Source of the DNA: Hyphomonas adhaerens MHS-3
GTDB lineage: Bacteria; Pseudomonadota; Alphaproteobacteria; Caulobacterales; Hyphomonadaceae
Length of the DNA: 64,000 nucleotides
Reading direction: 5' to 3'
Assembly: GCF_000685235.1 (NCBI RefSeq)
Contig: NZ_ARYH01000001.1
Span: 2,418,001-2,482,000, forward strand
Part shown: positions 27,934-38,590 of the stretch, one piece after another
Layout of the letters: each line of letters opens with the position of its first letter
Position numbering within the stretch: position 1 is the stretch's first letter
Position numbers and translations under genes: made by a program
The notes under the pieces: generated by a model
Databases searched by the model: none
Told to the model about the DNA's origin: nothing
Seen by the model: the letters and a program-made list of their open reading frames with translations, nothing else

Positions 27934-29073
27934 TTGAACACTGCGAATTCAGATTCCGCATCAGATTCCAGGCCAGAATGGGTGGCCGGCTTCATGTCAG
28001 GCACGTCGCTGGACGCTGTGGATGCAGCCCTGATCCTGACAGATGGCAGGCAAGTGTTCGAGTTCGGCGCCACGGCCGAACGCAAATACCTGCCGGAGGA
28101 ACGCCGTATCCTGCAGCGGGCGACGGAACTGGCGCGGACATGGAACTGGACTGGTCCCCGACCGGATGAGGCGTTCGACGAGGCGAAAGCGGTCATCACC
28201 CATACGCATTCTGAAACCATGCAGCAGCTTCTGACGGACTGGACCGATCCCACGCCAGTGTTGGCAGGCGTGCACGGCCAGACCGTGCTGCACCGCCGGC
28301 CCATGCCCGGCAAACCGGGGGCAACGCTTCAGTTGATTGATGCCCCTGCGATGCGAACTGCGCTGGGCGTGCCGCTGGCATACGACTTCAGGACAGCTGA
28401 CGTGGCCGAAGGCGGGCAGGGTGCGCCGCTTGCCCCGGCCTATCATGCGGCCCTATTGCAGCGGCTGGGAGACGGGACCGCCTGCGTGCTGAACCTCGGC
28501 GGCGTGGCGAACATCACGGCCAGGCTGGCGGATGGCTCGCTGATCGCCTTCGACACAGGCCCCGCCAATGGCCCGATCGACGAATGGGTCGAGGGGCACG
28601 GGCGCGGCACACATGATTTCGGCGGAACGCTGGCGAAGACCGGAACTGCAGACGAGGCGCTGCTGGAACAATTGCTGCAGCATGACTGGTTCAGCGAGGC
28701 GCCGCCCAAATCTCTGGATCGTTATGATTTCTCCGCCGCCATGGTCAAAGGCATGTCGGTGGAAGATGGCGCGGCGACCCTGACGGAGTTCTCGGCACGC
28801 GCTGTCGCGGCAGGCATTGCGCAGCTGCCGGAAATCCCGTCGCGCGTGATCGCCTGTGGCGGCGGACGTCACAATCCGGCGCTGATGGATGCGCTGGCGC
28901 GGGCGCTGCCTTGTGCGGTGCTCAGTGCGGAAGAGGCCGGTTGGCGCGGAGACAGCATCGAGGCCGAAGCCTTTGCCTTTCTCGCTGCGCGCACGGCCCG
29001 TGGCCTACCCATCAGCTGGCCCGGCACGACGGGCGTGCCGGAGCCAATGACGGGCGGAATTGTATTGGCCTAG
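27934..29073 (+). CDS. anmK: Anhydro-N-acetylmuramic acid kinase
   Basis: Phosphorylates and opens 1,6-anhydroMurNAc during peptidoglycan recycling, giving MurNAc-6-phosphate. Family motifs are FMSGTSLDAVDAAL near the N-terminus, VNLGGVANIT, FDTGPANGPID and ACGGGRHNPALM. I prefer the TTG at 27934, preceded by AAGGGAG; the in-frame GTG at 27898 gives 12 more residues but has no binding site and nearly touches tyrS. The stop overlaps the convergent hydrolase gene by four bases. It fits with the wall-recycling genes expected alongside the M23 endopeptidase. Confidence 0.92.
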   Translation: MNTANSDSASDSRPEWVAGFMSGTSLDAVDAALILTDGRQVFEFGATAERKYLPEERRILQRATELARTWNWTGPRPDEAFDEAKAVITHTHSETMQQLLTDWTDPTPVLAGVHGQTVLHRRPMPGKPGATLQLIDAPAMRTALGVPLAYDFRTADVAEGGQGAPLAPAYHAALLQRLGDGTACVLNLGGVANITARLADGSLIAFDTGPANGPIDEWVEGHGRGTHDFGGTLAKTGTADEALLEQLLQHDWFSEAPPKSLDRYDFSAAMVKGMSVEDGAATLTEFSARAVAAGIAQLPEIPSRVIACGGGRHNPALMDALARALPCAVLSAEEAGWRGDSIEAEAFAFLAARTARGLPISWPGTTGVPEPMTGGIVLA

Positions 29074-29750
29074 TCGCTTTCTTCGGCCTCAATACGCAGC
29101 TTCTCTTCAGCGGCGGCAAGGCGGCGCAGGAGGTATTCCTCACAGGTGCCGATCAGGTCTTCGCGGCGATCCTGATAGAAATGGTTCGCCCCTTTTACCG
29201 TGGTGCGTTCGATTTCTTCGCCTTTCTGGACGCGCACCTTGGTGAGGGCACGTTCTACGTCTTCCGGAGAAGACACGGCATCGCTGTCACCGGACACGAT
29301 CAGGCCGGACGCCGGGCACGGGGCCAGGAAGGACAGGTCGTAGTGGTTGGCCGGCGGGGAGATGGCAAGGAAGCCATCAATCTCCGGGCGCCGCATCAGC
29401 AGCTGAAGCGTGATCCAGGCCCCAAATGAGTAACCTGCGCACCAGACATAGCGCGGGCTTTCCGACAGGTTTTCAATGTAATCAAGGACATACGCCGCAT
29501 CTTCCAGCTCGCCGATGCCCTGGTCATATTGGCCCTGGCTGCGGCCAACGCCGCGGGAGTTGTAGCGCAGCACGCCGAAGCCGTGCTTTTCGAACATCTG
29601 GTATAGCATGATCGAGATCGGGTCCTGCATCGTGCCACCGGCTTTCGGGTGGGGATGGAGGATCAGCGCAATCGGGGCGCCTTCAAACGGCGGCTCTGTG
29701 TAGCGCGCTTCGATACGGCCTTGTGGGCCGGGAATGATGAGTTCTGCCAT
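29070..29750 (-). CDS. Alpha/beta hydrolase (COG2945-like)
   Basis: A small 226-residue cytosolic serine hydrolase. The start at 29750 has GAGG six bases upstream. Core features are ALILHPHPKAGGTM (oxyanion loop), the nucleophile elbow GYSFGAW, the DSDAVSSPED acid and GANHFYQDR with the catalytic His. The substrate is unknown. The family often sits just upstream of suf clusters in alphaproteobacteria, usually with an iscR gene between; here it is divergent from the cluster and no iscR is present. Confidence 0.88.
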   Translation of the reverse strand: MAELIIPGPQGRIEARYTEPPFEGAPIALILHPHPKAGGTMQDPISIMLYQMFEKHGFGVLRYNSRGVGRSQGQYDQGIGELEDAAYVLDYIENLSESPRYVWCAGYSFGAWITLQLLMRRPEIDGFLAISPPANHYDLSFLAPCPASGLIVSGDSDAVSSPEDVERALTKVRVQKGEEIERTTVKGANHFYQDRREDLIGTCEEYLLRRLAAAEEKLRIEAEESD

Positions 29751-29844
29751 GGCATCCTCGGAAATTCGGGTTAAGCGCGGGGTGATAATCCAATCGCGCA
29801 CTGAAAAGCAAATTTTTCTGCAGGTGCGTCCGCGTCGCCGAGGC

Positions 29845-29858
29845 GCTATATGGGGCGC
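29845..29858 (+). promoter_or_regulatory. Candidate -10 element directly before the first suf gene
   Basis: GCTATAT (29845-29851) matches the alphaproteobacterial -10 pattern GCTANAW and lies seven bases before the ATG at 29859. There is no Shine-Dalgarno sequence, so the message could start at or near the ATG (leaderless). No clear -35 is present. A 5-bp dyad (GAAAA 29803-29807, TTTTC 29814-29818) lies further upstream. Confidence 0.35.
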
Positions 29859-31003
29859 ATGATCTATGCCGACCACAATGCGACCAGCCCGCTGCGTCCG
29901 GAAGCGCGCGAGGCAATGCTTGCCGTGTATGACATGGGGGCGGTGAATCCGTCCTCCGTTCACACGGCGGGACGCGCCGCGCGTGGGGTCGTGGAACGGG
30001 CGCGCGCCACGCTGGGCGGGGCCATTGGAAGCCGGGCAGAAGACATCGTTTTCACGTCAGGCGGCACAGAATCCGACAGCCTCGCCGTGCATGGTGTGGT
30101 GGCGGGCCTTGAGGGCAAATGTACGCTGATCGTTTCTGCGCTGGAACATGAAGCCATCGGCAAGGCGGCGGCCCATTCCGGCGCTGTGATGGAAACGGCC
30201 TATCTCACCCCCGCCGGGACTGTTGATCTGGAAGACCTCGCAAGCCGTCTGAAGTCATGGGACCATGCTGCCAAAGGCATACCGGTGCTGTGCCTGATGC
30301 TCGCGAACAACGAGACCGGCATCCTCCAGCCCGTCGCGGAAGCCGCGGCGCTGGTACGCGAAGCAGGCGGGCTGACGATCTGCGACGCCGTGCAGGGGCT
30401 CGGCAAAGTGCCGGTGAATGTCGGCCTTCTCGGCGTCGACTACCTTGCGGTCAGCGCTCACAAGATCGGCGGGCCGCAAGGGGCAGGTGCGCTGTGGCAC
30501 CGGCCGGGCGCTCCGTTGAAAGCCGTCCAGTATGGCGGTGGTCAGGAACGGGGCCTGCGCTCGGGCACGGAGAATGTGGCGGCGATTGCAGGCTTTGGCG
30601 CCGCTGTCGAAGCCGCCATCCGCGATCTGCCGAAATATCAGGCCCTTGGGCCGCGCCGCGATGCCATGGAGGCCCGTCTCGAAGCCGAAGGCGGTGTAAT
30701 CGTTACCGGCAAGGCGTCGCCTCGCCTGGCAGGCGTGTCAAACTTCGCAAAGCCCGGTTTTGCGGCGGAAACGCAGGTTATGGCCATGGATCTGGCCGGC
30801 GTCTGCGTGTCTGCAGGCGCGGCCTGCTCTTCCGGCAAGGTCAAGCGCAGCCTCGTCCTGATGGCGATGGGCGCAGGCGATGACCTTGCAGAATCGGCAA
30901 TACGCACCAGCTTTGGATGGTGTACACTGCCGTCGGACTTTGACGGCGTCGCCGATGCGTGGCTGAAGGCGGCCGAACGCATCATCGCGAAGGAAAAAGC
31001 GTA

Positions 31004-31004
<1 letters not shown>
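29859..31004 (+). CDS. Cysteine desulfurase, NifS/IscS type, first gene of the suf cluster
   Basis: A PLP enzyme that takes sulfur from cysteine as persulfide for Fe-S assembly. The protein begins [14 protein letters not shown]; an ATG three codons earlier (29850) is also possible. The PLP lysine is in [12 protein letters not shown]. The mobile sulfur-carrier Cys is in [10 protein letters not shown], the class I (NifS/IscS) form, which differs from the SufS paralogue at 35214. Two desulfurases in one suf cluster is the usual alphaproteobacterial pattern. The stop overlaps the sufB start (TAATG). Confidence 0.93.
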
Positions 31005-32566
<1,562 letters not shown>

Positions 32567-32575
32567 GCCGGCCCG

Positions 32576-33064
32576 CTATTCCGGATAGTGCTGGTCGCAC
32601 AGGGGAATGAAGTTCTCTTTGAGGAAGGTCGTGCCTTCCTCAAGCACCGCGCGATCCTCCGGGTCGATAATTTCGGCATTGCTGACAATCGACACGTTCT
32701 TGCGCGCATAGGTGCAGCCCTGACGCGTCAGGCCGCCTTTTACCTTCAGGTCGATGGTGAAGACGGACAAGGCGAGCTGCCCCCGGAATATGTCCCGATA
32801 GGAGCGGTCCTTCACCGTTGTGGATGGAAGTGCATCATAGATGGCCTCCACCTGGCCGAGGGCAGCCATGCAGACCGCCAGAGGACCAGCGGTCGATGCG
32901 TCGGTTTCTGTGGCCTTTTGAGCGTTATTGCAGGTAAGGACCGCCGCCCGCGCGTCTCTCAGGGCTGGCCTGGACAGGTCCCCCTCAGCCGCTGCCGGAA
33001 AGGCGGCGGTTGCAAGTGCGGTGATTGCCAGAAAGATCGCCGGAATGGCGCTGCGCTGCTGCAT
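32576..33064 (-). CDS. Secreted hypothetical protein antisense within the suf cluster
   Basis: A 162-residue exported protein lying on the opposite strand between sufB and sufC. A signal peptide covers residues 1-26 (hydrophobic stretch, cleavage after AAA). The mature part has four Cys in two pairs (VLTCNNAQ...LAVCMAALG and QGCTYARK...PLCDQHYPE), probably disulfides, and helical character similar to small periplasmic TPR-like proteins. The start at 33064 has GGGGA upstream. I do not recognise the family. Its stop is nine bases from that of sufB, so it faces the cluster convergently. Confidence 0.8.
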   Translation of the reverse strand: MQQRSAIPAIFLAITALATAAFPAAAEGDLSRPALRDARAAVLTCNNAQKATETDASTAGPLAVCMAALGQVEAIYDALPSTTVKDRSYRDIFRGQLALSVFTIDLKVKGGLTRQGCTYARKNVSIVSNAEIIDPEDRAVLEEGTTFLKENFIPLCDQHYPE

Positions 33065-33224
33065 GATTTTCGTCCCCGCTACTGGCAACCAGACATAACC
33101 GGGTGCGCGCTTCAGGACAATCTTGGCGTGTGGGCGGCTCACCAAGCCTGATGTATCCGACCGGATTGAGCTTTTCTGATGCCCCCATTCCTGACCTAAG
33201 GGCTTTCCCTGAGGCCCGGTCGGC

Positions 33225-33238
33225 CCTACATCCGCCCC
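33225..33238 (+). promoter_or_regulatory. Candidate -10 element directly before sufC
   Basis: CCTACATC (33225-33232) fits the alphaproteobacterial -10 pattern GCTANAWC in seven of eight positions and ends six bases before the sufC ATG at 33239. There is no Shine-Dalgarno sequence, which suggests leaderless translation. A separate promoter is expected here because the antisense gene separates sufC from sufB. No strong -35 is visible. Confidence 0.4.
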
Positions 33239-33994
33239 ATGTTGAAGATTGAGAACCTGACCGCCACTGTCGGCGACGACGCCAAGCAGATCATCAATGG
33301 GCTGACCCTTGAGGTGCCCGCCGGTGAGGTGCACGCCATTATGGGCCCGAACGGGGCGGGTAAATCCACGCTGTCCTACGTTCTGACAGGCCGCAGCGGC
33401 TATGAAGTCACCGGCGGCACAGCCACGCTGAACGGTGAAGACCTTCTGGGCATGGATCCGGAAGAGCGCGCCGCCAAGGGCATGTTCCTGTCCTTCCAGT
33501 ATCCGGTCGAGATTCCCGGCGTGCCGGTGATGACCTTCGTGCGCACGGCCATGAACTCCCAGCGCAAGCTGCGCGGCGAGGACGAGATTTCCGCGCCGGA
33601 TTTCATCAAGAAGTCCCGCGAGATCGCGAAAAAGCTGAAGCTGGATGCCGAGATGCTGAAACGCCCGGTGAATGTCGGCTTCTCCGGCGGTGAGAAGAAG
33701 CGGCTCGAAATCTATCAGATGATGATGCTGGATCCGTCCTTCCTGATCCTCGACGAGACCGATTCCGGCCTCGACATCGACGCGCTGAAGACCGTTGCTG
33801 AAGGCGTCAACGCCATGCGCAGCCCGGAGCGCGGCATGCTGGTCATCACGCACTATCAGCGCCTGCTGGACTATATCAAACCGGACAAGGTGCACGTGCT
33901 GGCCGCTGGCCGCATCGTGAAGACCGGCGGTCCGGACCTGGCCCACCGCCTGGAAGCCGAGGGCTATGACGGCATTCTCGGGGAGGCAGTGTGA
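33239..33994 (+). CDS. sufC: Fe-S assembly ATPase SufC
   Basis: The ABC-type ATPase of the SufBC2D scaffold. The 251 residues include Walker A GPNGAGKST, the Q-loop in LSFQYPVEIPG, the signature NVGFSGGEKKRLEI, Walker B FLILDETDSGLD and the switch His in VITHYQRLL. There are no membrane segments, as expected. It is followed by sufD with a GTGA overlap. Confidence 0.97.
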   Translation: MLKIENLTATVGDDAKQIINGLTLEVPAGEVHAIMGPNGAGKSTLSYVLTGRSGYEVTGGTATLNGEDLLGMDPEERAAKGMFLSFQYPVEIPGVPVMTFVRTAMNSQRKLRGEDEISAPDFIKKSREIAKKLKLDAEMLKRPVNVGFSGGEKKRLEIYQMMMLDPSFLILDETDSGLDIDALKTVAEGVNAMRSPERGMLVITHYQRLLDYIKPDKVHVLAAGRIVKTGGPDLAHRLEAEGYDGILGEAV

Positions 33995-35217
33995 CCACAG
34001 CACTACGCGACCTGATCGCCAATCCCAACGCGGCTGAGCTGGAGCTGATCGCGCGCTACGGCATGTTGCCGGAAGATGCGCGGCGCGAGCGGGCATTCGA
34101 AGCCTTCGCCGAGGGCGGCTTGCCGCATCGCCGCGTGGAAGGCTGGCACTGGACCGACTTCAAGGCGGCGCTTCCCGTTATCGAAAGCCCGTCAGACCCC
34201 GGCCCTTCCGAAGATCCGCTGCCGACCGAAGACGCGCTGCTGTTCAGTTTCACGCCCTCCGGGTTCACCTGGCCGGAAGACCTGCCGGACGGCATTCGCG
34301 TTCTGGCGAAGCCTGAGGCGCAGGCCTTCGGCGCGTCTGAAGGCATGCCCCTCGGGGCACTCGCCGCTGCGCTGGCAGGCGGGAAGACCAAGCCCGGCAC
34401 GCTGATGATCGAAGTGACGGGAGAGGCGCTGCCGCGCCTGCATTTCCGCTTCTCCGGTGCTGGCGAGGCAAACTTCGCCCGTGTCCAGATCATCCTGCGC
34501 CCCGGTGCGAAGCTGAACGTGAGCGAGTCCTATCTTGGTGGTGCGGGGCTCACAGCCTCGCTGATGGAATTCTCCCTTCAGGCGGGCGCTTCGTGTTCCC
34601 GCACCGTGTACCAACGCACGGGCAAAGCCGAAGTACTGGCGGCAACGGCCGCCGTTCAGCTGGATGAAGGTGCTGACTACCGCCAGACGACATTGGCGTT
34701 CGGCGGAAAGCTCACGCGCCTTGAGACCCGGCTGACGCATCAGGAAACCGGCGCCAGGGCGACGCTCAATGCGGCCTATCTCTGCGCGGCCGGGCATCAT
34801 GCCGATATTACCACCGAAGTGCGCCATGGCGCACCGGCCTGCGTCACACGCCAGCAGACCAAGGGCGCTGTGCTCGACGGTGGACGCGGCGTCTTTCAGG
34901 GCAAGTTTTTCGTGCCGCGCAATGTCGGCCAGAAGACCGATGCGGACATGCAGCACAATGCGTTGCTGCTGGAAGAGGGCGCCGAAGTCTTCGCCAAGCC
35001 GGAGCTTGAAATCTACGCGGATGACGTGGAATGCGCCCATGGCAACACGTCTGGCGCGCTGGACCCGGACCAGATGTTCTATATGCGCCAGCGCGGCATT
35101 GCCGAGGAAGAGGCGCGCGCCCTTCTGACAGAAGCCTTCATCGCCGAGGCGTTGGAAGAGGCGGGCGAACTGGAAGACGTGCTGCGGGAACAGGCGCGGG
35201 AATGGCTGGCAAAATGA
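33991..35217 (+). CDS. sufD: Fe-S assembly protein SufD
   Basis: SufB paralogue in the SufBC2D scaffold. The 408 residues begin with a helical N-terminal domain (RRVEGWHWTDFKAAL) and continue in a beta-helix. The late region NVGQKTDADMQHNALLLEEGAEVFAKPELEIYADDVECAHGNTSGALDPDQMFYMRQRG is diagnostic, including the conserved Cys and His that coordinate the nascent cluster. The GTG start overlaps the sufC stop. Confidence 0.96.
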   Translation: MTTALRDLIANPNAAELELIARYGMLPEDARRERAFEAFAEGGLPHRRVEGWHWTDFKAALPVIESPSDPGPSEDPLPTEDALLFSFTPSGFTWPEDLPDGIRVLAKPEAQAFGASEGMPLGALAAALAGGKTKPGTLMIEVTGEALPRLHFRFSGAGEANFARVQIILRPGAKLNVSESYLGGAGLTASLMEFSLQAGASCSRTVYQRTGKAEVLAATAAVQLDEGADYRQTTLAFGGKLTRLETRLTHQETGARATLNAAYLCAAGHHADITTEVRHGAPACVTRQQTKGAVLDGGRGVFQGKFFVPRNVGQKTDADMQHNALLLEEGAEVFAKPELEIYADDVECAHGNTSGALDPDQMFYMRQRGIAEEEARALLTEAFIAEALEEAGELEDVLREQAREWLAK

Positions 35218-36437
35218 GCACCGTGCTGGATATCGACGCGATCCGGGCAGAGTTCCCGATCCTCAGCCGCGAGGTGAACGGGTATCCGCTTGTTTATCTG
35301 GACAATGCGGCGAGCGCTCAAAAGCCGAATGCGGTGATCGATGCGGTCGCGAACCAGTCGCGCACGGCCTATGCCAATGTACACCGGGGCATCCACACCC
35401 TGTCGAACGAGGCGACCGAAGCCTATGAGGCAGCCCGCGAAGCGGCGCGGGAATATCTGAACGCACCCGGCCACGAGAACATCATCTTCACCAAGGGCTC
35501 GACCGAAGGCATCAACCTCGTCGCGTCGGCCCTGGCGGCTGAGATCCGGTCCGGCGATGAGATCGTCCTGTCGGTGATGGAGCATCACTCGAACATCATC
35601 CCCTGGCACTTCCTGCGCGAGCGCCACGGCGCCGTGCTGCGCTGGGTGGACCTGACGGAGGATGGGTCGCTGGATATGGCGGCTTTCGCCGACGCAATCG
35701 GACCGAAAACGAAATTCGTCGCCATGACGCACATGTCCAACGTGCTGGGCACGGTGACGGACATGGCCGAGATTGTGCGCCTCGCGCACGACGCCGGCGC
35801 GCAGGTTCTGGCCGATGGCAGCCAGGCAGCTGTGCACGTCCCGGTGGATGTGCAGGCGCTGGGCGTCGACTGGTATGTCATGACCGGTCACAAGCTGTAC
35901 GGGCCGACCGGGATCGGTGTGCTCTATGGCACGGCGGAAGCGCTGGACCGGGCGCGGCCCTATCAGGGTGGCGGCGAGATGATTGAGATCGTCACCCGCG
36001 ACCGCGTCACCTACAACACCGCGCCGCACAAATTCGAGGCTGGCACGCCGCCGATCCTGGAAGCGATTGGTCTTGGCGCAGCCCTGCGCTGGATACGCAG
36101 TCATCCTTCAGATGCATTGCATGCACATGAGATGGTCCTGTATGATCATGCCGTAGAGGGGCTTCGCGGCATCAACGGGCTGCGGATTCATGGCGAAGCG
36201 CCCGGCAAGGGGGCGGTGCTGACCTTCAGCCTCGAAGGCGCGCATCCCCATGATATTGCTCAGATTCTTGACCGCTACGGCGTCGCGATCCGGGCCGGGC
36301 ACCATTGTGCACAGCCGCTGATGGAATCGCTGGGCGTCCCCTCGACAGCCCGCGCCTCCTTCGCCATCTACAACACACTCGCCGAGGTCGATGCCTTCAT
36401 TGAAGCGCTCGCCAAGGCCCGGAAAATGCTGGTATAG
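35214..36437 (+). CDS. sufS: Cysteine desulfurase SufS
   Basis: Class II (SufS/CsdA) desulfurase of 407 residues supplying sulfur to SufBC2D. It starts at the ATG overlapping the sufD stop (ATGA). Landmarks are YLDNAASAQKP at the N-terminus, the PLP lysine in MTGHKLYGPTGIGVLYG and the catalytic Cys in RAGHHCAQPLMESLGV, without the long mobile loop of the IscS type. No SufE or SufU gene is adjacent in this window, so the sulfur acceptor is unassigned. Confidence 0.96.
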   Translation: MSTVLDIDAIRAEFPILSREVNGYPLVYLDNAASAQKPNAVIDAVANQSRTAYANVHRGIHTLSNEATEAYEAAREAAREYLNAPGHENIIFTKGSTEGINLVASALAAEIRSGDEIVLSVMEHHSNIIPWHFLRERHGAVLRWVDLTEDGSLDMAAFADAIGPKTKFVAMTHMSNVLGTVTDMAEIVRLAHDAGAQVLADGSQAAVHVPVDVQALGVDWYVMTGHKLYGPTGIGVLYGTAEALDRARPYQGGGEMIEIVTRDRVTYNTAPHKFEAGTPPILEAIGLGAALRWIRSHPSDALHAHEMVLYDHAVEGLRGINGLRIHGEAPGKGAVLTFSLEGAHPHDIAQILDRYGVAIRAGHHCAQPLMESLGVPSTARASFAIYNTLAEVDAFIEALAKARKMLV

Positions 36438-36445
36438 GTGCCTCA

Positions 36446-36829
36446 ATGGCCGATGACATGACCTCCCGCGATGTGGACGCTGCCGCTGAAACTGCAGCGC
36501 CTTCAGCAATTCCGCAGGATGAGCTGAACCGTATTACTGACGACCTGATCGCCTCTTTCAAGACCGTGTACGACCCCGAAATTCCGGTCGACATCTATGA
36601 ATTGGGCCTGATCTACAAGGTCGATATCGATGATGACCGGAAGGTCGATATCGAAATGACACTTACTGCGCCGGGCTGCCCGGTGGCTGGTGAGATGCCG
36701 GGCTGGGTGGAAACAGCTGCCCGCACGGTTGAAGGCGTGACGGATGTGGAGGTGCAGTTGACCTTCGATCCCCCTTGGGACCCGTCGCGTATGTCCGACG
36801 AAGCGCGCCTCGCGCTGAACATGCTGTAA
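36446..36829 (+). CDS. sufT: SufT / MIP18-family (DUF59) Fe-S maturation protein
   Basis: A 127-residue protein with a low-complexity Ala/Thr N-terminus and a full DUF59 domain: LIASFKTVYDPEIPVDIYELGLIYKVDID, then the reactive-Cys strand MTLTAPGCPVAGEMP and VEVQLTFDPPWDPSRMSDEARLAL. SufT proteins help mature Fe-S proteins under high demand. It follows sufS by eight bases in the operon. Confidence 0.94.
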   Translation: MADDMTSRDVDAAAETAAPSAIPQDELNRITDDLIASFKTVYDPEIPVDIYELGLIYKVDIDDDRKVDIEMTLTAPGCPVAGEMPGWVETAARTVEGVTDVEVQLTFDPPWDPSRMSDEARLALNML

Positions 36830-36864
36830 TTGAATGGAGCGGGGTGCGCCCCTATCTCTCCCTC

Positions 36865-37224
36865 ATGGCCAGACGACCGAGACCCAAGCCCGTAAAGCTT
36901 TCTGACGCCGCTGCAGCGCGCGTCAAAGAGATCATGGAAGAACGCGGCGCAGGTTACCTGCGCGTCGGCGTTAAGAATGGTGGTTGTGCCGGCATGGAGT
37001 ATGTCATGGACTACGCCATGGCACCGGAGCCGCTGGATGAGGTGGTCGAGGACAATGGTGTCACCATCCTGATCGACGCCAAGGCCGTCCTGTTCCTTCT
37101 TGGCAGCGAAGTGGATTACGAAGTGACACCGCTGCATGAAAAGTTCGTTTTCAACAATCCGAACCAGACAGATGCCTGTGGCTGCGGTGAGAGTGTGACG
37201 ATCGTGCCGGCCGCCAACGCGTGA
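36865..37224 (+). CDS. A-type Fe-S carrier (HesB/IscA/SufA)
   Basis: A 119-residue A-type carrier that passes assembled clusters to target proteins. The three conserved cysteines are present: one in KNGGCAGMEY and two in the C-terminal ACGCGES. The start is the ATG at 36865; an in-frame GTG at 36844 would add seven residues. It is the last recognisable member of the suf cluster. Confidence 0.93.
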   Translation: MARRPRPKPVKLSDAAAARVKEIMEERGAGYLRVGVKNGGCAGMEYVMDYAMAPEPLDEVVEDNGVTILIDAKAVLFLLGSEVDYEVTPLHEKFVFNNPNQTDACGCGESVTIVPAANA

Positions 37225-37252
37225 TGAGCGGGTGTCCGGCAAGGACGACGCC

Positions 37253-37750
37253 ATGATCGTACAAGGCTTTGACCCGATCGCCGCGCCTGATGCGCGTCTT
37301 CTGATCCTTGGAAGCATGCCAGGCGTCGCCTCACTTGAGGCAGGACAGTATTACGCCCATGGCCGGAATGCCTTCTGGCCAATCATGGGCCAGCTGTTCG
37401 AGGCAGGGCCGGAGAAACCCTATCCTGAACGCCAGGCAATCCTGATGGAGAATGGTGTCGCTGTATGGGACGTACTGCAGTTCTGCCGTCGTGAAGGCAG
37501 TCTCGACGCAAATATCAAGGCGGAAGTCCCGAATGACTTTGCCGGCTTCTTTGCGGCCCATCCCGGCATTGACCGGATCCTCCTGAACGGCGGCAAGGCT
37601 GCGAAAAGTTTCGGGAAATACGCCGCGATGCATGCGCCTCCGTCGGCCAACCAAATCGCCGTGCCATCGACCAGCCCGGCTTATGCCTCCATGAGTTTCG
37701 TCAGGAAATGCGAGCTGTGGCGAGCGGCGGTGCTTGGCCTGGCGTCCTAA
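37253..37750 (+). CDS. DNA-deoxyinosine glycosylase (UDG superfamily family 6)
   Basis: A DNA repair glycosylase that removes hypoxanthine from deaminated adenine. The 165-residue protein starts at 37253, where AAGGA lies seven bases upstream; a GTG at 37232 is less well supported. The signature LILGSMPGVASLEAGQYYAHGRNAFWPI near the N-terminus is characteristic, and the C-terminal PSTSPAYASMSF loop matches the catalytic His/Ser-Pro motif II region of the family. It is probably co-transcribed with the suf genes; functional relation is not obvious. Its end overlaps plsC on the other strand. Confidence 0.88.
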   Translation: MIVQGFDPIAAPDARLLILGSMPGVASLEAGQYYAHGRNAFWPIMGQLFEAGPEKPYPERQAILMENGVAVWDVLQFCRREGSLDANIKAEVPNDFAGFFAAHPGIDRILLNGGKAAKSFGKYAAMHAPPSANQIAVPSTSPAYASMSFVRKCELWRAAVLGLAS

Positions 37751-38553
37751 GCCTTTTTGAAAGCGGCGAGATCCGACATGGTCGGGCTGGCCTCCATGCC
37801 CTTGGGCGGGTCAGGGATGAGCATGGCCTTTTTGACCGGCGTACCGCGGCCTTCCGCAACCAGTTCAGCCGTACGTTTTTCCACGACTGCGGTCAGACGG
37901 TCCATGAACTCTTCTTTCGGCAGATCCCACGGGATGGGCTCAAGGAATTCGATGATCGCTGTGCCAGGGCGCTTTTCCTTTTCCTGCTGCTGCCAGTAGA
38001 CGCCGATATTGGTGGCGACGGGCACGACCGGAGCCTGCATCGCCTGCGCCATGTGCCAGACGCCCGGCTTGTAGCGGAAATGATAGTCTACCGGCGCCAG
38101 ATGCCCCTCCGGATAGATCAGAACCCGCCGGCCGTCCTGTTTTGCTTGCTCCATACCTTCTCGCAGCGATGCTGCCTTGCGTTCGCCCCCGCCGCATGTG
38201 TCGATGACGATCGCGCCCAGCTTGCGAAGGATGCCGCCGACAAGCGGAAACTTCTCCAGATGATCGCCGGTCACGAAGGCGAGATTATCGACCTCCGGAT
38301 AAACGAGATAACCGTCGCCCCAGCTCTGGTGCTTCGCCGCAAGGACGAACGCACCATCCGGAAGCTGGTCCCGGCCGCGCACTTCCTTGCGGATGCCTGC
38401 GACAAGCAGGAGGTTCAGGTTCATGGCCCGCGTGTAGCTGCGGATGATCGCCCGTACCGGGGTGTGCCCCGGCAGAATGAGGAATGGCACGGAGGCCAGC
38501 ACATAGAGAACAGAGAGGAGATAATAGACAAATGTGAACAGGGTTGCGCGCAT
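37747..38553 (-). CDS. plsC: 1-acyl-sn-glycerol-3-phosphate acyltransferase
   Basis: Makes phosphatidic acid from lysophosphatidic acid at the inner membrane. The 268 residues have an N-terminal membrane helix (about 5-27). The HX4D catalytic motif is KHQSWGD. The glycerol-phosphate site is IYPEGHLAPVD, where the usual EGTR is EGHL, a deviation that may reflect a different acyl acceptor. AAGGA lies eight bases before the start. It is 37 bases downstream of the TetR gene on the same strand, so it is probably under its control. Confidence 0.9.
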   Translation of the reverse strand: MRATLFTFVYYLLSVLYVLASVPFLILPGHTPVRAIIRSYTRAMNLNLLLVAGIRKEVRGRDQLPDGAFVLAAKHQSWGDGYLVYPEVDNLAFVTGDHLEKFPLVGGILRKLGAIVIDTCGGGERKAASLREGMEQAKQDGRRVLIYPEGHLAPVDYHFRYKPGVWHMAQAMQAPVVPVATNIGVYWQQQEKEKRPGTAIIEFLEPIPWDLPKEEFMDRLTAVVEKRTAELVAEGRGTPVKKAMLIPDPPKGMEASPTMSDLAAFKKA

Positions 38554-38590
38554 GGCGGGGATCCTTTTGTCTTTATTGAACGGAAAGGGC

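Noticed and set aside
32576-34096. A 506-residue minus-strand frame covering the secreted protein plus antisense of sufC
   Set aside because: Only the part from 33064 has a signal peptide and binding site; the upstream part is a shadow of sufC with no family features.
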